DNA of 8,391 nucleotides from Acidimicrobiaceae bacterium (GTDB lineage: Bacteria; Actinomycetota; Acidimicrobiia; Acidimicrobiales; UBA10347). Below are positions 1 through 6,062 of this stretch, one piece after another. Within the stretch, counting starts at the first letter, position 1. Each line of letters opens with the position of its first letter. Below the pieces are notes generated by a model. That model saw nothing but the letters and a program-made list of their open reading frames with translations. It was not told where the DNA came from and made no database searches. The position numbers and the translations under genes were made by a program. Location: assembly GCA_003485885.1 (NCBI GenBank), contig DNHM01000551.1, positions 1-8,391 on the forward strand. The letters are read 5' to 3'.

Positions 1-477
1 TCGTGGGAGAACGTCAAACAGCTACAACTGCTGGCGTCGGTCACTGCCAGTGATGGTGTACGCCAGCAGTTCACCACCCTGTTTGACTACGGCGTATTCG
101 ACAAGTTCCCCCAGCTCAAGGTGCTAGTGCTTGAATCGGGCGGCGGCTGGATTGGTTACTGGCTCGACCGCATCGACGCTGTCTATGGCCACACGTTCAT
201 CGGCGAACGGGTGCCACTCAAACACAAACCCAGTGACTATTTTCAAGACCGCATCTGGATCAGCTGTGATCCCGATGAACGCACAATTCCTTCACTCGCC
301 GAGCGCTTCGGCGTTGACCGATTTATGTGGGCATCGGACTTCCCCCACGCCGACCACACGCCCGAATATGTCCACGACCTGAACGCGCTCGTGTCGATGT
401 TCCCTGAAGCAGATCAACCGGCCTTCGTCGGCGACAATGCCCGCACCCTCTTCGGCCTCCCCGCCGGCCGCCCATAA
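1..477 (+). CDS. Amidohydrolase family protein (Amidohydro_2), C-terminal part, 5' end outside the window
   Basis: The reading frame is open from base 1 without a start codon, so only the last 158 residues are present; family members are usually about 300-400 aa. Known role of the family: metal-dependent TIM-barrel hydrolases and decarboxylases related to aminocarboxymuconate-semialdehyde decarboxylase, often acting on aromatic ring-cleavage products. Seen here: LKVLVLESGGGWIGYWLDR (visible residues 39-57), which matches the conserved late-barrel strand; DPDE (90-93), typical of the subgroup; and WASDFPHAD (110-118), whose Asp113 is the expected metal/catalytic aspartate. The N-terminal HxH metal motif must lie upstream of the window. 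The gene ends with TAA seven bases before a strong hairpin. Substrate is unknown. Internal GTG at 121 is not a credible start because homology-like sequence continues upstream of it. Confidence 0.88.
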   Translation, partial: SWENVKQLQLLASVTASDGVRQQFTTLFDYGVFDKFPQLKVLVLESGGGWIGYWLDRIDAVYGHTFIGERVPLKHKPSDYFQDRIWISCDPDERTIPSLAERFGVDRFMWASDFPHADHTPEYVHDLNALVSMFPEADQPAFVGDNARTLFGLPAGRP

Positions 478-479
478 GC

Positions 480-521
480 AAAAAAGGAGCCTGGTGTACG
501 AAATACGTACACCAGGCTCCT
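480..521. terminator. Strong intrinsic terminator hairpin, canonical in the minus direction
   Basis: A perfect 16-bp stem (485-500 paired with 506-521) encloses the 5-base loop AAATA. It starts seven bases after the amidohydrolase stop codon, so it very likely ends that transcript. The flanking run of six A (480-485, the last A being in the stem) becomes a U-run after the stem only when the DNA is read on the minus strand; on the plus strand the stem is followed by AAGAAG and no U-run. The structure could therefore act in both directions, with the textbook form facing transcripts that arrive antisense through the hotdog genes. Confidence 0.85.
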
Positions 522-558
522 AAGAAGCGTCACTGGGTCTTGGTTGTGGCTGGCGCCG

Positions 559-570
559 GAAGGTACCTTC
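559..570. promoter_or_regulatory. 12-bp perfect palindrome just upstream of the hotdog operon
   Basis: GAAGGTACCTTC is a perfect inverted repeat ending 7 bases before the proposed GTG start at 578. It overlaps the only Shine-Dalgarno-like sequence (GGAAGG, 558-563), which sits rather far (14 bases) from the start. It could be an operator half-site pair or a small structure masking the ribosome site. A weak promoter-like pair TTGGTT (540-545) and TACCTT (564-569), 18 bases apart, overlaps it and would place transcription near the GTG, giving a leaderless message. These are suggestions from pattern only. Confidence 0.25.
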
Positions 571-577
571 ACCACCA

Positions 578-1288
578 GTGAGCACTATTCGAGTACCAAC
601 GTTGCGGCAGGGCCAGACCGGCATGGGACAAGGCGGTTTCACCTGCCACCAGTTCGTAGAGGCGATCGGCGAGCCAGTCACTGTGGCGCTACGCAGCCCG
701 ATTCCGCTCGAGACAGGTCTCGACGTGGTCCACCTCGACGATTGCTGGCATCTCGTGGATCCGTCGGACCCCGGCACCGTGATCCTCGAAGCCACCCGGT
801 GGGATGTCGACTATCCATCAACCAATGCCGTCACCATCGAAGAGGCAGCGGTGGCCCGCGAAGCGTTCCCGCTGACTGCCGACACTCATCCTGCGCCGCA
901 CTGCATGTCGTGTGGGCTTGGCGAGCACTCGTTGCATGTGCATGCGGGACCGCTCGGCGACGGGCGATGGGCCACGCCGTTCCGGCTCCCCAACTGGTCG
1001 TTGATTGACGGCGAGGTCGACATGTCGCTGTTGTGGATGGCGATGGACTGCAGCTGCGGTTGGTACATCTCACACAGTGGGCCAGAACATCGTCAAGCTG
1101 TCACCGTGCAATTCGCGGTGGATGTTCACCACCAAATCACACCGGAAACCGACTACGCGCTCGTCGCATGGCATGGCGACTATGCACCCACGTGGGACGG
1201 ACGGAAACGAGGCGCAGCCGCGGCATTGTTCGACCCGTCGGGGACATGCGTCGCAAGCTCACGATCATTCTGGGTAGCGACGGGATGA
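578..1288 (+). CDS. Double-hotdog-fold protein, thioesterase-like, first of a tandem pair
   Basis: A 236-aa protein that appears to contain two consecutive hotdog-like halves. The N-terminal half has GQGGFTCHQF (17-26) followed by EPVTVALRSPIPLE (32-45), resembling the helix-strand opening of acyl-CoA thioesterase-like domains. The C-terminal half opens with CMSCG (109-113) and continues with DGRWA (128-132), MDCSCGWY (156-163) and WDGRKRGA (206-213). The CxxCG opening resembles hotdog thioesterases of the PaaI/THEM4-like kind, whose substrates are acyl-CoAs; catalysis here is not shown. The GTG at 578 is chosen because it gives a length and N-terminus matching the downstream paralogue; ATG at 623 would start inside the conserved GQGG block. 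An in-frame stop at 521 excludes a much longer form. The TGA stop overlaps the ATG of the next gene (ATGA, 1285-1288), so the two are probably translationally coupled. It could instead be a non-catalytic acyl-CoA-binding or MaoC-like protein. Confidence 0.8.
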   Translation: MSTIRVPTLRQGQTGMGQGGFTCHQFVEAIGEPVTVALRSPIPLETGLDVVHLDDCWHLVDPSDPGTVILEATRWDVDYPSTNAVTIEEAAVAREAFPLTADTHPAPHCMSCGLGEHSLHVHAGPLGDGRWATPFRLPNWSLIDGEVDMSLLWMAMDCSCGWYISHSGPEHRQAVTVQFAVDVHHQITPETDYALVAWHGDYAPTWDGRKRGAAAALFDPSGTCVASSRSFWVATG

Positions 1289-1998
1289 ACAGCGAGCAGA
1301 CAATCAACATAAAATCCTGGTTCCAGGGGCCAACCGACTCTGGACAAGGTGGTTGGACAGCGCATCGGTTCGTCAGAGCAATCAGCGAACCCGTCACGGT
1401 GGCGGTCAAACGTCCTATTCCGCTCGAGGTTGACCTAACCATTACCGCGGCCGAGCACGGGTGGCATCTCATCGACCCACGCGAACCTGACCAGCCATTC
1501 ATGGTCGCTACGACGTGGACACCCGACTACGCGAAGACGGATCCGGTGTCGTTGGCTGACGCCGCCGACGCTCGAACCCGTTTCCCGTTGCATGATGACC
1601 ATCCGGTGCCGGTTTGTTTCTCCTGCGGAGCAAACGCCGACTCCATGCAGGTCCACTCGGGACCACTCCCCGATGGCCGATGGGCGACCGACTGGACGGT
1701 TCCTGAGTGGGCTGTTGACGCCGACGGCAACGTGGACGAAGGCGCGCTATGGGCCGCAATCGACTGTGCCCAAGGCTGGTACGTCGGCAACGCCGGCGGG
1801 CGGCGTCATGCAGTCACCGTGCAACTGGCGGTCGAAGTCATCACGCCCATTGAGGCGCAGACGAGTTACTCGCTCGTCACCTGGAACGGGACCTATCCCG
1901 AAACATGGGATGGAAGAAAACGCGGCGCAGGGGGCGCGGTGTTTGCCAGCGACGGCACCTGCGTCGCTCGATCCAGCAGTTTCTGGATCGCCATCTAA
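1285..1998 (+). CDS. Double-hotdog-fold protein, thioesterase-like, second of a tandem pair
   Basis: A 237-aa paralogue of the preceding gene; the two align end to end with roughly half of residues identical by eye. Shared blocks are GQGGWTAHRF (20-29), EPVTVAVKRPIPLE (35-48), CFSCG (111-115), DGRWAT (130-135), IDCAQGWY (159-166), VTVQLAVEV (177-185) and WDGRKRGA (208-215). Four cysteines are kept in both copies: 111, 114, 161 and 226 here. The ATG at 1285 overlaps the upstream stop codon, which fixes the start well; the frame stays open far upstream into the first gene, but that part has no family resemblance. Probable role: acyl-CoA thioester hydrolysis or binding, possibly as a heteromer with its neighbour. 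It ends 46 bases from the convergent alpha/beta hydrolase gene. Confidence 0.83.
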   Translation: MNSEQTINIKSWFQGPTDSGQGGWTAHRFVRAISEPVTVAVKRPIPLEVDLTITAAEHGWHLIDPREPDQPFMVATTWTPDYAKTDPVSLADAADARTRFPLHDDHPVPVCFSCGANADSMQVHSGPLPDGRWATDWTVPEWAVDADGNVDEGALWAAIDCAQGWYVGNAGGRRHAVTVQLAVEVITPIEAQTSYSLVTWNGTYPETWDGRKRGAGGAVFASDGTCVARSSSFWIAI

Positions 1999-2021
1999 AA
2001 TCGACTTCAGCGGGTCATTTG

Positions 2022-2041
2022 AGATTCACGGTGGTGAATCT
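2022..2041. terminator. Small hairpin between convergent genes, possible weak terminator
   Basis: An 8-bp perfect stem AGATTCAC (2022-2029) and GTGAATCT (2034-2041) with loop GGTG lies in the 46-base gap between the stop codons of two convergent genes. It has no U-run on either strand and only moderate GC content. The position fits a shared terminator; the sequence makes only a weak case. Confidence 0.4.
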
Positions 2042-2044
2042 GCC

Positions 2045-2761
2045 TTAACTCGCTCCCGCAAGAAACGTCGCAATTGCAGCCGACGCTGCATCGAGTGCCT
2101 CGCCGTCCTTCCAGTCTTCGATGAACGTGCACGTGGGCAACAACTCGGCAAGCTCGCGCGACGTCGACTCAGGGTGGTAGAGATCGTTGCCCATCAGCAC
2201 CATCGTTGGTGTCTCAATTGCAGCTGCTTGTTCCCGGGTCGTGTTGAACATGAATTCGCCGTCGTACATGTTCGAACGGAACGCGTCGAATGCTGCATCG
2301 TCGGCCTCGGGGTGAGCTGGGGCTACCTCGGCCCGCCACCCGTCGAACATGTCGTAGAACGCCTGATGGTTGTTGTCGAGCCCAATCGGCTGAAGGATCA
2401 CCGACGCTGCGACTCGCTCTGGCGCTGCCATACACAAACCCGTGATGTACGGACCACCGATGCACATTCCGGCCACAGCGAAGCGATCGATTCCGAGATG
2501 ATCGACCAGCGCAAGCTGATCAGCGGTATACGTATCCCACCCATCGGTTGCCGAGATGGGCGCCGTCGATTGTCCGGCGTTGCGCTGATCCATGGCGATC
2601 ACCTGGAAGTCATCGGTCAGCGCTGCCAGCGGGTTCCAAGGCATCAGTGCCCATTTGTTGAACGCTGAGTGCATCCCGCCGGGTGCGATAAGGAGCACAG
2701 GGAAACCGTGACCGGCTACCTGATAGTGAATCGTTGCTCCGTCATGCTCAAAAAAGGCCAT
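2045..2761 (-). CDS. Alpha/beta hydrolase with a cysteine nucleophile elbow
   Basis: A 238-aa alpha/beta-hydrolase-fold protein, close to the normal size for a single domain with a small cap. Seen: oxyanion-hole strand PVLLIAPGGMHS (21-32), AMDQRNAGQS (56-65), and the nucleophile elbow AGMCIGGP (97-104) with Cys100 (codon 2462-2464) where most members have Ser. Asp193 in MGND (190-193) is in the expected acid position. After it, the region that normally carries the catalytic His reads FIEDWKDGEALDA (213-225) and has no His. Cys nucleophiles are known in dienelactone hydrolases (GxCxGG), which open lactones in chlorocatechol breakdown, but this protein otherwise looks like a 2-hydroxymuconate hydrolase or esterase type. 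The ATG at 2761 is chosen because homology-like sequence begins there; the frame continues to 2890 but would overlap the upstream gene. No good Shine-Dalgarno is visible. It is the last gene of a probable leftward operon, 77 bases after the Mo-subunit gene. Confidence 0.87.
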   Translation of the reverse strand: MAFFEHDGATIHYQVAGHGFPVLLIAPGGMHSAFNKWALMPWNPLAALTDDFQVIAMDQRNAGQSTAPISATDGWDTYTADQLALVDHLGIDRFAVAGMCIGGPYITGLCMAAPERVAASVILQPIGLDNNHQAFYDMFDGWRAEVAPAHPEADDAAFDAFRSNMYDGEFMFNTTREQAAAIETPTMVLMGNDLYHPESTSRELAELLPTCTFIEDWKDGEALDAASAAIATFLAGAS

Positions 2762-2838
2762 GTACACCAGCGTATGACCCGGACAAACCCAGCCCTCGCA
2801 AGTTCGAAGGGGGATCTGGCGTTGCGATGCCCCTGCCC

Positions 2839-5169
2839 CTAGCGGCCTGGCAATTCGTTGATGGCTTTCCAAACCTTTTGTGGTGTGCACGGGATGTCGA
2901 TGTGGCGCACACCTACATGGGCAATGGCATCAAGCACCGCATTGTGCACTGCCGGGGTAGCACCAATCGGGCCTGATTCGCCTACCGCCTTGTAGCCACC
3001 GGCGTTGAAGGAACTCGGCACGACCTGAGCTTCGAGATCGATCTGGCAGAACTGATCGATCGACGCGATCTGGTAGTCGAGGAAGTTTGCCGTGAGTGGA
3101 TTCCCTGCTTCATCGAAGAGCACTTCTTCGCCCATGACTTGCGCTGCGCCCAGAGCGATTCCGCCACGAAGCTGATCGTCGACCGCCTGGTCGTTGACAC
3201 GCACGCCGGCGTCGTCGACGGCCGAATACTGCACGAGTTTCCAGGCACCTGTTTCTGTGTCGACTTCGACGACCGCTACATGGCAGCCAGACGGGTAGAC
3301 GTCCTTGCCGCCGTTTTCATAGACGTGATCACAGCTCAACTGTTCGTCGCGAGCCTGCATCTCGACGGCGATCTCGGCCCAGCCAAGCGATCGGCTCGGC
3401 GTGCCCACAACATGGAAGGCACCGACCACTCGGTCGAGCACCACGTCGGCTGGAGCAGCTTCGAGCATCTGTGCTGCGACTGCGGCGGCTTGGGAGACAA
3501 CCTCGGCTGACGCCTCGTGGATGGCCAAGCCGGCTGTCTGCACGGACCGAGACCCAATGGCTCCCATGCCGGTGGCGATCTCGTCGGTCCGACCCTCGAT
3601 CACGGTGATGTACTCGGGCGCGATGCCAAGTTCGCCCGATGCGATCGTGCGCCAGGTGGCCTCGTGGGCTTGCCCCTGCGATGTCGTTCCGGTGACCACG
3701 GTTGCGCTGCCATCGGGATTGATGCGCACCAGGGCCGACTCGCCACCTCCGCCGCAGGTCCGGTGGTTGTAGCTGGCGAGACCAATACCGATCTGCACAC
3801 CTCCGGCAATTAACCGTTGGGCCGCTTGTCGCTGTCGTAGTACGTCGTAGTCGGCCAGCATGAGCACACGTTCGAGTGCGTCGCCGTAGTCGGCGTCGTC
3901 GTAGATTGCACCAGTCGGCGAGGTGTACGGCATGTCATCGGCGCCCACCAGGTTGCGACGCCGAACCTCGGCTGGATCCATATCGATCTCGGCCGCGAAC
4001 ATGTCGATGGCCCGTTCAAGTGCAGCGATAACCGGCGCACGGCCAGCACCTCGCAACGCAGCCACCGGCGGACGGTTCGTGACATAGGTGACCTGCTCAA
4101 ACTCGGTATGAGCGATCGCATAAGTACCGGCAAGCATGAGCGCCGTCCAGTTGTTCGGCAGCCCAGCCCCCGAACTCGGATAGGCCCCGGCGTCCTTATG
4201 CAGCTGCACCTTGACCGCTTGTAGCTCCCCGTCAGAGGTTCCTGCCAGCCACAGATGTACCTCTTCTGCACGGCCGTGGGGCGCCGACGTCAGGTTTTCG
4301 GTGCGTGACTCGACCCATCGAACCGGTCGGTCAACGAGCTTGGCCAGATGGGGAATGAGTTGCTCTTCCGGACCGGGTGCCCCCTTACCGCCAAAGCCGC
4401 CCCCAACAAACGGCCCTGCCACGATATGGATCTGCGAGAGCGCCAGGTCATACATCGGTGCGATGCGACTGCGGAAGCTGTGTGGCGTCTGGGTGCTGAC
4501 CCAGGCATGCAGGTGACCATCGGGGGTCCACACCGCAGTCGCACCTCGGCATTCGATCGGTGCCGCCACTTGGCGAGGGTTGCGGAAGTTGTGTTCGATG
4601 ACCACATCTGCGTGTGCAAACAGCTCTGGAGCAGACTCGACCGACAAACCATCGTCGAGATGGGTGCGGATCACGTTTGATGACGCTGTATCTGCGCTAG
4701 CGCCGCCGGTGTCGGGACTGCCAGCGTTATGGCGAGCCTGATCGGCTGGTTCGAACAGTTGCACTGCGCCGTCGATCGCTTGTTGGGCAGTGAGGACGAC
4801 CGGCAGGTCCTGGTAGTCGATGATCACCAGCTCGGCCGCGTCGACCGCCTGCTCACGGGTTTCAGCCACGATCACGGCGACAGGTTCGCCGACATAACGC
4901 ACCTTGTGTTCCGCCAGCAATGGCTGAGCAAAACGCAACGGATGAAGTGCGTTGTAGGCCATGGTCGGCAAAATCGGATTGTCAGCGGCTGCGATCGCAG
5001 CCAGAACACCCGGCGCTGCATGTGCCTCGGACAGGTCAACCTCGATAGACGCGTGCGCCGCGGTCGACCGCACGAATACCGCATGAGCGGCGCCGTCGAG
5101 AAGCGGCTCGCGCAGGTCATCGACAAAGGTCGCTTCGCCAGAGATCAACAGGACGCGTTCATCAACCAT
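2839..5169 (-). CDS. Xanthine dehydrogenase family molybdopterin-binding (large) subunit, CoxL/HcrA-like
   Basis: A 776-aa protein, normal length for the catalytic Mo subunit of molybdenum hydroxylases, which hydroxylate or reduce aromatic heterocycles, aldehydes, CoA thioesters or CO. Order of parts: aldehyde oxidase/xanthine dehydrogenase a/b hammerhead domain (about 8-120), then the two Mo-cofactor-binding domains. Motifs: IECRGATAVW (205-214), GPFVGGGFGGKG (252-263), NRPPVAALRGAGRAP (365-379), TGTTSQGQAHE (493-503), GSRSVQTAG (539-547) and YKAVGESGPIGA (726-737), with Glu731 as the expected catalytic glutamate. The RGAGR loop, rather than the AYxCSFR loop of form I CO dehydrogenase, argues against a true CO-oxidising enzyme. 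The N-terminus is shorter than common members, lacking the RxED stretch before LLISGEATFVDD. An in-frame TTG at 5175 is an alternative start. Genes for the 2Fe-2S and FAD subunits are not next to it. It follows the crotonase gene by 55 bases on the same strand, so co-transcription is likely. Confidence 0.93.
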   Translation of the reverse strand: MVDERVLLISGEATFVDDLREPLLDGAAHAVFVRSTAAHASIEVDLSEAHAAPGVLAAIAAADNPILPTMAYNALHPLRFAQPLLAEHKVRYVGEPVAVIVAETREQAVDAAELVIIDYQDLPVVLTAQQAIDGAVQLFEPADQARHNAGSPDTGGASADTASSNVIRTHLDDGLSVESAPELFAHADVVIEHNFRNPRQVAAPIECRGATAVWTPDGHLHAWVSTQTPHSFRSRIAPMYDLALSQIHIVAGPFVGGGFGGKGAPGPEEQLIPHLAKLVDRPVRWVESRTENLTSAPHGRAEEVHLWLAGTSDGELQAVKVQLHKDAGAYPSSGAGLPNNWTALMLAGTYAIAHTEFEQVTYVTNRPPVAALRGAGRAPVIAALERAIDMFAAEIDMDPAEVRRRNLVGADDMPYTSPTGAIYDDADYGDALERVLMLADYDVLRQRQAAQRLIAGGVQIGIGLASYNHRTCGGGGESALVRINPDGSATVVTGTTSQGQAHEATWRTIASGELGIAPEYITVIEGRTDEIATGMGAIGSRSVQTAGLAIHEASAEVVSQAAAVAAQMLEAAPADVVLDRVVGAFHVVGTPSRSLGWAEIAVEMQARDEQLSCDHVYENGGKDVYPSGCHVAVVEVDTETGAWKLVQYSAVDDAGVRVNDQAVDDQLRGGIALGAAQVMGEEVLFDEAGNPLTANFLDYQIASIDQFCQIDLEAQVVPSSFNAGGYKAVGESGPIGATPAVHNAVLDAIAHVGVRHIDIPCTPQKVWKAINELPGR

Positions 5170-5224
5170 GATCAAGGTCTACACCGGCGCTCGGCCGTGC
5201 GCCCGGAATTGCTTGCCTGAATAA

Positions 5225-5974
5225 CTAGCGGAAGCCAGCGAGCCGTTCGTCGGTATCGGTGATCTCGTAATCGTGGCTGTATTCGTAGGCGAGGCCACCC
5301 TCGATACCCAGCGACTCAGCGACGCCGTAGAGGTCCTTGTACGCAGCGAGTGATCCAGCGCTGCTCTCGACCACCTGTGCTGCCAATGTCGCGACCGCTG
5401 CGTCGAGTTCTTCGGATGGCACGGACTGGCAGGCCATACCCATGGCTGCTGCCTCGGCACCGGTGAAGGTGCGCGCTGTGTAGCTGAGCTCGCGGGCCTT
5501 GGCCATACCAACGAGTGCTGGCAACCGTTGGCTCATACCCCAGGTCGGGCGAAGACCAAACTTGGCGTGTGTGTCGGCCATCTTGGCCGACTCTGCCGTG
5601 ACCATCAGGTCACATGCCAATGCAAGTTCGAGTGCGCCGGTGAAGCAGAAACCATTCACCTTGGCGATCGTGACCAGCCGGCCGTTCGCCAGCCTGTCGG
5701 TCATGCTGCGAGCCGGGATGTCCAAAATATCACCGACGCTTCCACCGGTGAGTTCTCGATCGCCGAGCGCCTTCAGATCAACCCCAGCACTAAAGGCTCG
5801 GCCGGCTCCAGTCAGGATCAAAACCTGCACGTCGGCGTTCGCCGTCAGCTCGTCATAGGCCTGATTCAGCTCACCAAGCATGGTCGGCGTGATCGCATTA
5901 AGCGCATCAGCCCGGCTCAGCACAACGGTCGCAACTGCTCCGTCGATGGACACTTCGATCTGTTCAAAACTCAT
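5225..5974 (-). CDS. Enoyl-CoA hydratase/isomerase (crotonase) family protein
   Basis: A 249-aa crotonase-fold protein, normal length. Crotonases bind acyl-CoA and stabilise an enolate through two backbone NH groups. Seen: RADALNAI (21-28), the first oxyanion element AFSAGVDLKAL (60-70), the second AKVNGFCFTGALELALACDL (104-123), and THAKFGLRPTWGMSQRLP (135-152). Ungapped alignment with rat mitochondrial hydratase puts Glu116 at the Glu144 position, but His136 at the Glu164 position, so the usual water-activating pair is incomplete. Some crotonases with an ADTHA stretch share this, and a reaction other than simple hydration is possible. The ATG at 5974 is preferred because the domain begins there and GGTGG lies five bases upstream; ATG at 6004 would add ten residues with no family resemblance. 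It is probably the first gene of an operon continuing into the Mo-subunit and hydrolase genes. Confidence 0.92.
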   Translation of the reverse strand: MSFEQIEVSIDGAVATVVLSRADALNAITPTMLGELNQAYDELTANADVQVLILTGAGRAFSAGVDLKALGDRELTGGSVGDILDIPARSMTDRLANGRLVTIAKVNGFCFTGALELALACDLMVTAESAKMADTHAKFGLRPTWGMSQRLPALVGMAKARELSYTARTFTGAEAAAMGMACQSVPSEELDAAVATLAAQVVESSAGSLAAYKDLYGVAESLGIEGGLAYEYSHDYEITDTDERLAGFR

Positions 5975-6031
5975 CGCCGCCACCCTAGCCCCGAGGCCTC
6001 TCATGAGGCGGATACTGGCTGCTGTATGGCA

Positions 6032-6062
6032 GTAACTCGACTCTGGATTCCAGCCTGGTTAC
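6032..6062 (-). terminator. Weak hairpin candidate after the membrane-protein gene
   Basis: The bases directly after the stop codon of the sigma-linked membrane protein can form an outer 5-bp stem GTAAC/GTTAC (6032-6036 with 6058-6062) and an inner CTGG/CCAG hairpin with a three-base loop. There is no U-run. It may end the sigma operon before the crotonase gene, but the evidence is slight; the rest of the 88-base gap (5975-6062) shows only a 5-bp hairpin at 5996-6009 and no convincing promoter. Confidence 0.2.

Noticed and set aside
1033..1284. 84-codon N-terminal extension of the second hotdog gene
   Set aside because: It lies wholly inside the first hotdog gene in another frame, lacks any counterpart in the paralogue, and the ATGA start at 1285 gives matching lengths.
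1592..2668. Long plus-strand open frame (358 codons) bridging the hotdog and hydrolase genes
   Set aside because: It overlaps two well-supported genes, is rich in Arg, Cys and Ser as expected for an off-frame reading of GC-rich DNA, and shows no recognisable domain.
2762..2890. 43-codon N-terminal extension of the alpha/beta hydrolase
   Set aside because: It would overlap the end of the Mo-subunit gene by 52 bases and has no resemblance to the hydrolase fold, which begins at MAFFEHDG.
3810..3905. Runs of CGTAGT/GTCGTC-like triplets in the Mo-subunit gene
   Set aside because: They encode an ordinary Asp/Tyr/Leu-rich stretch in frame and do not form a regular repeat array.
5996..6009. 5-bp hairpin GCCTC-TCAT-GAGGC upstream of the crotonase start
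   Set aside because: Too short to call a terminator or operator in GC-rich DNA and without a U-run.
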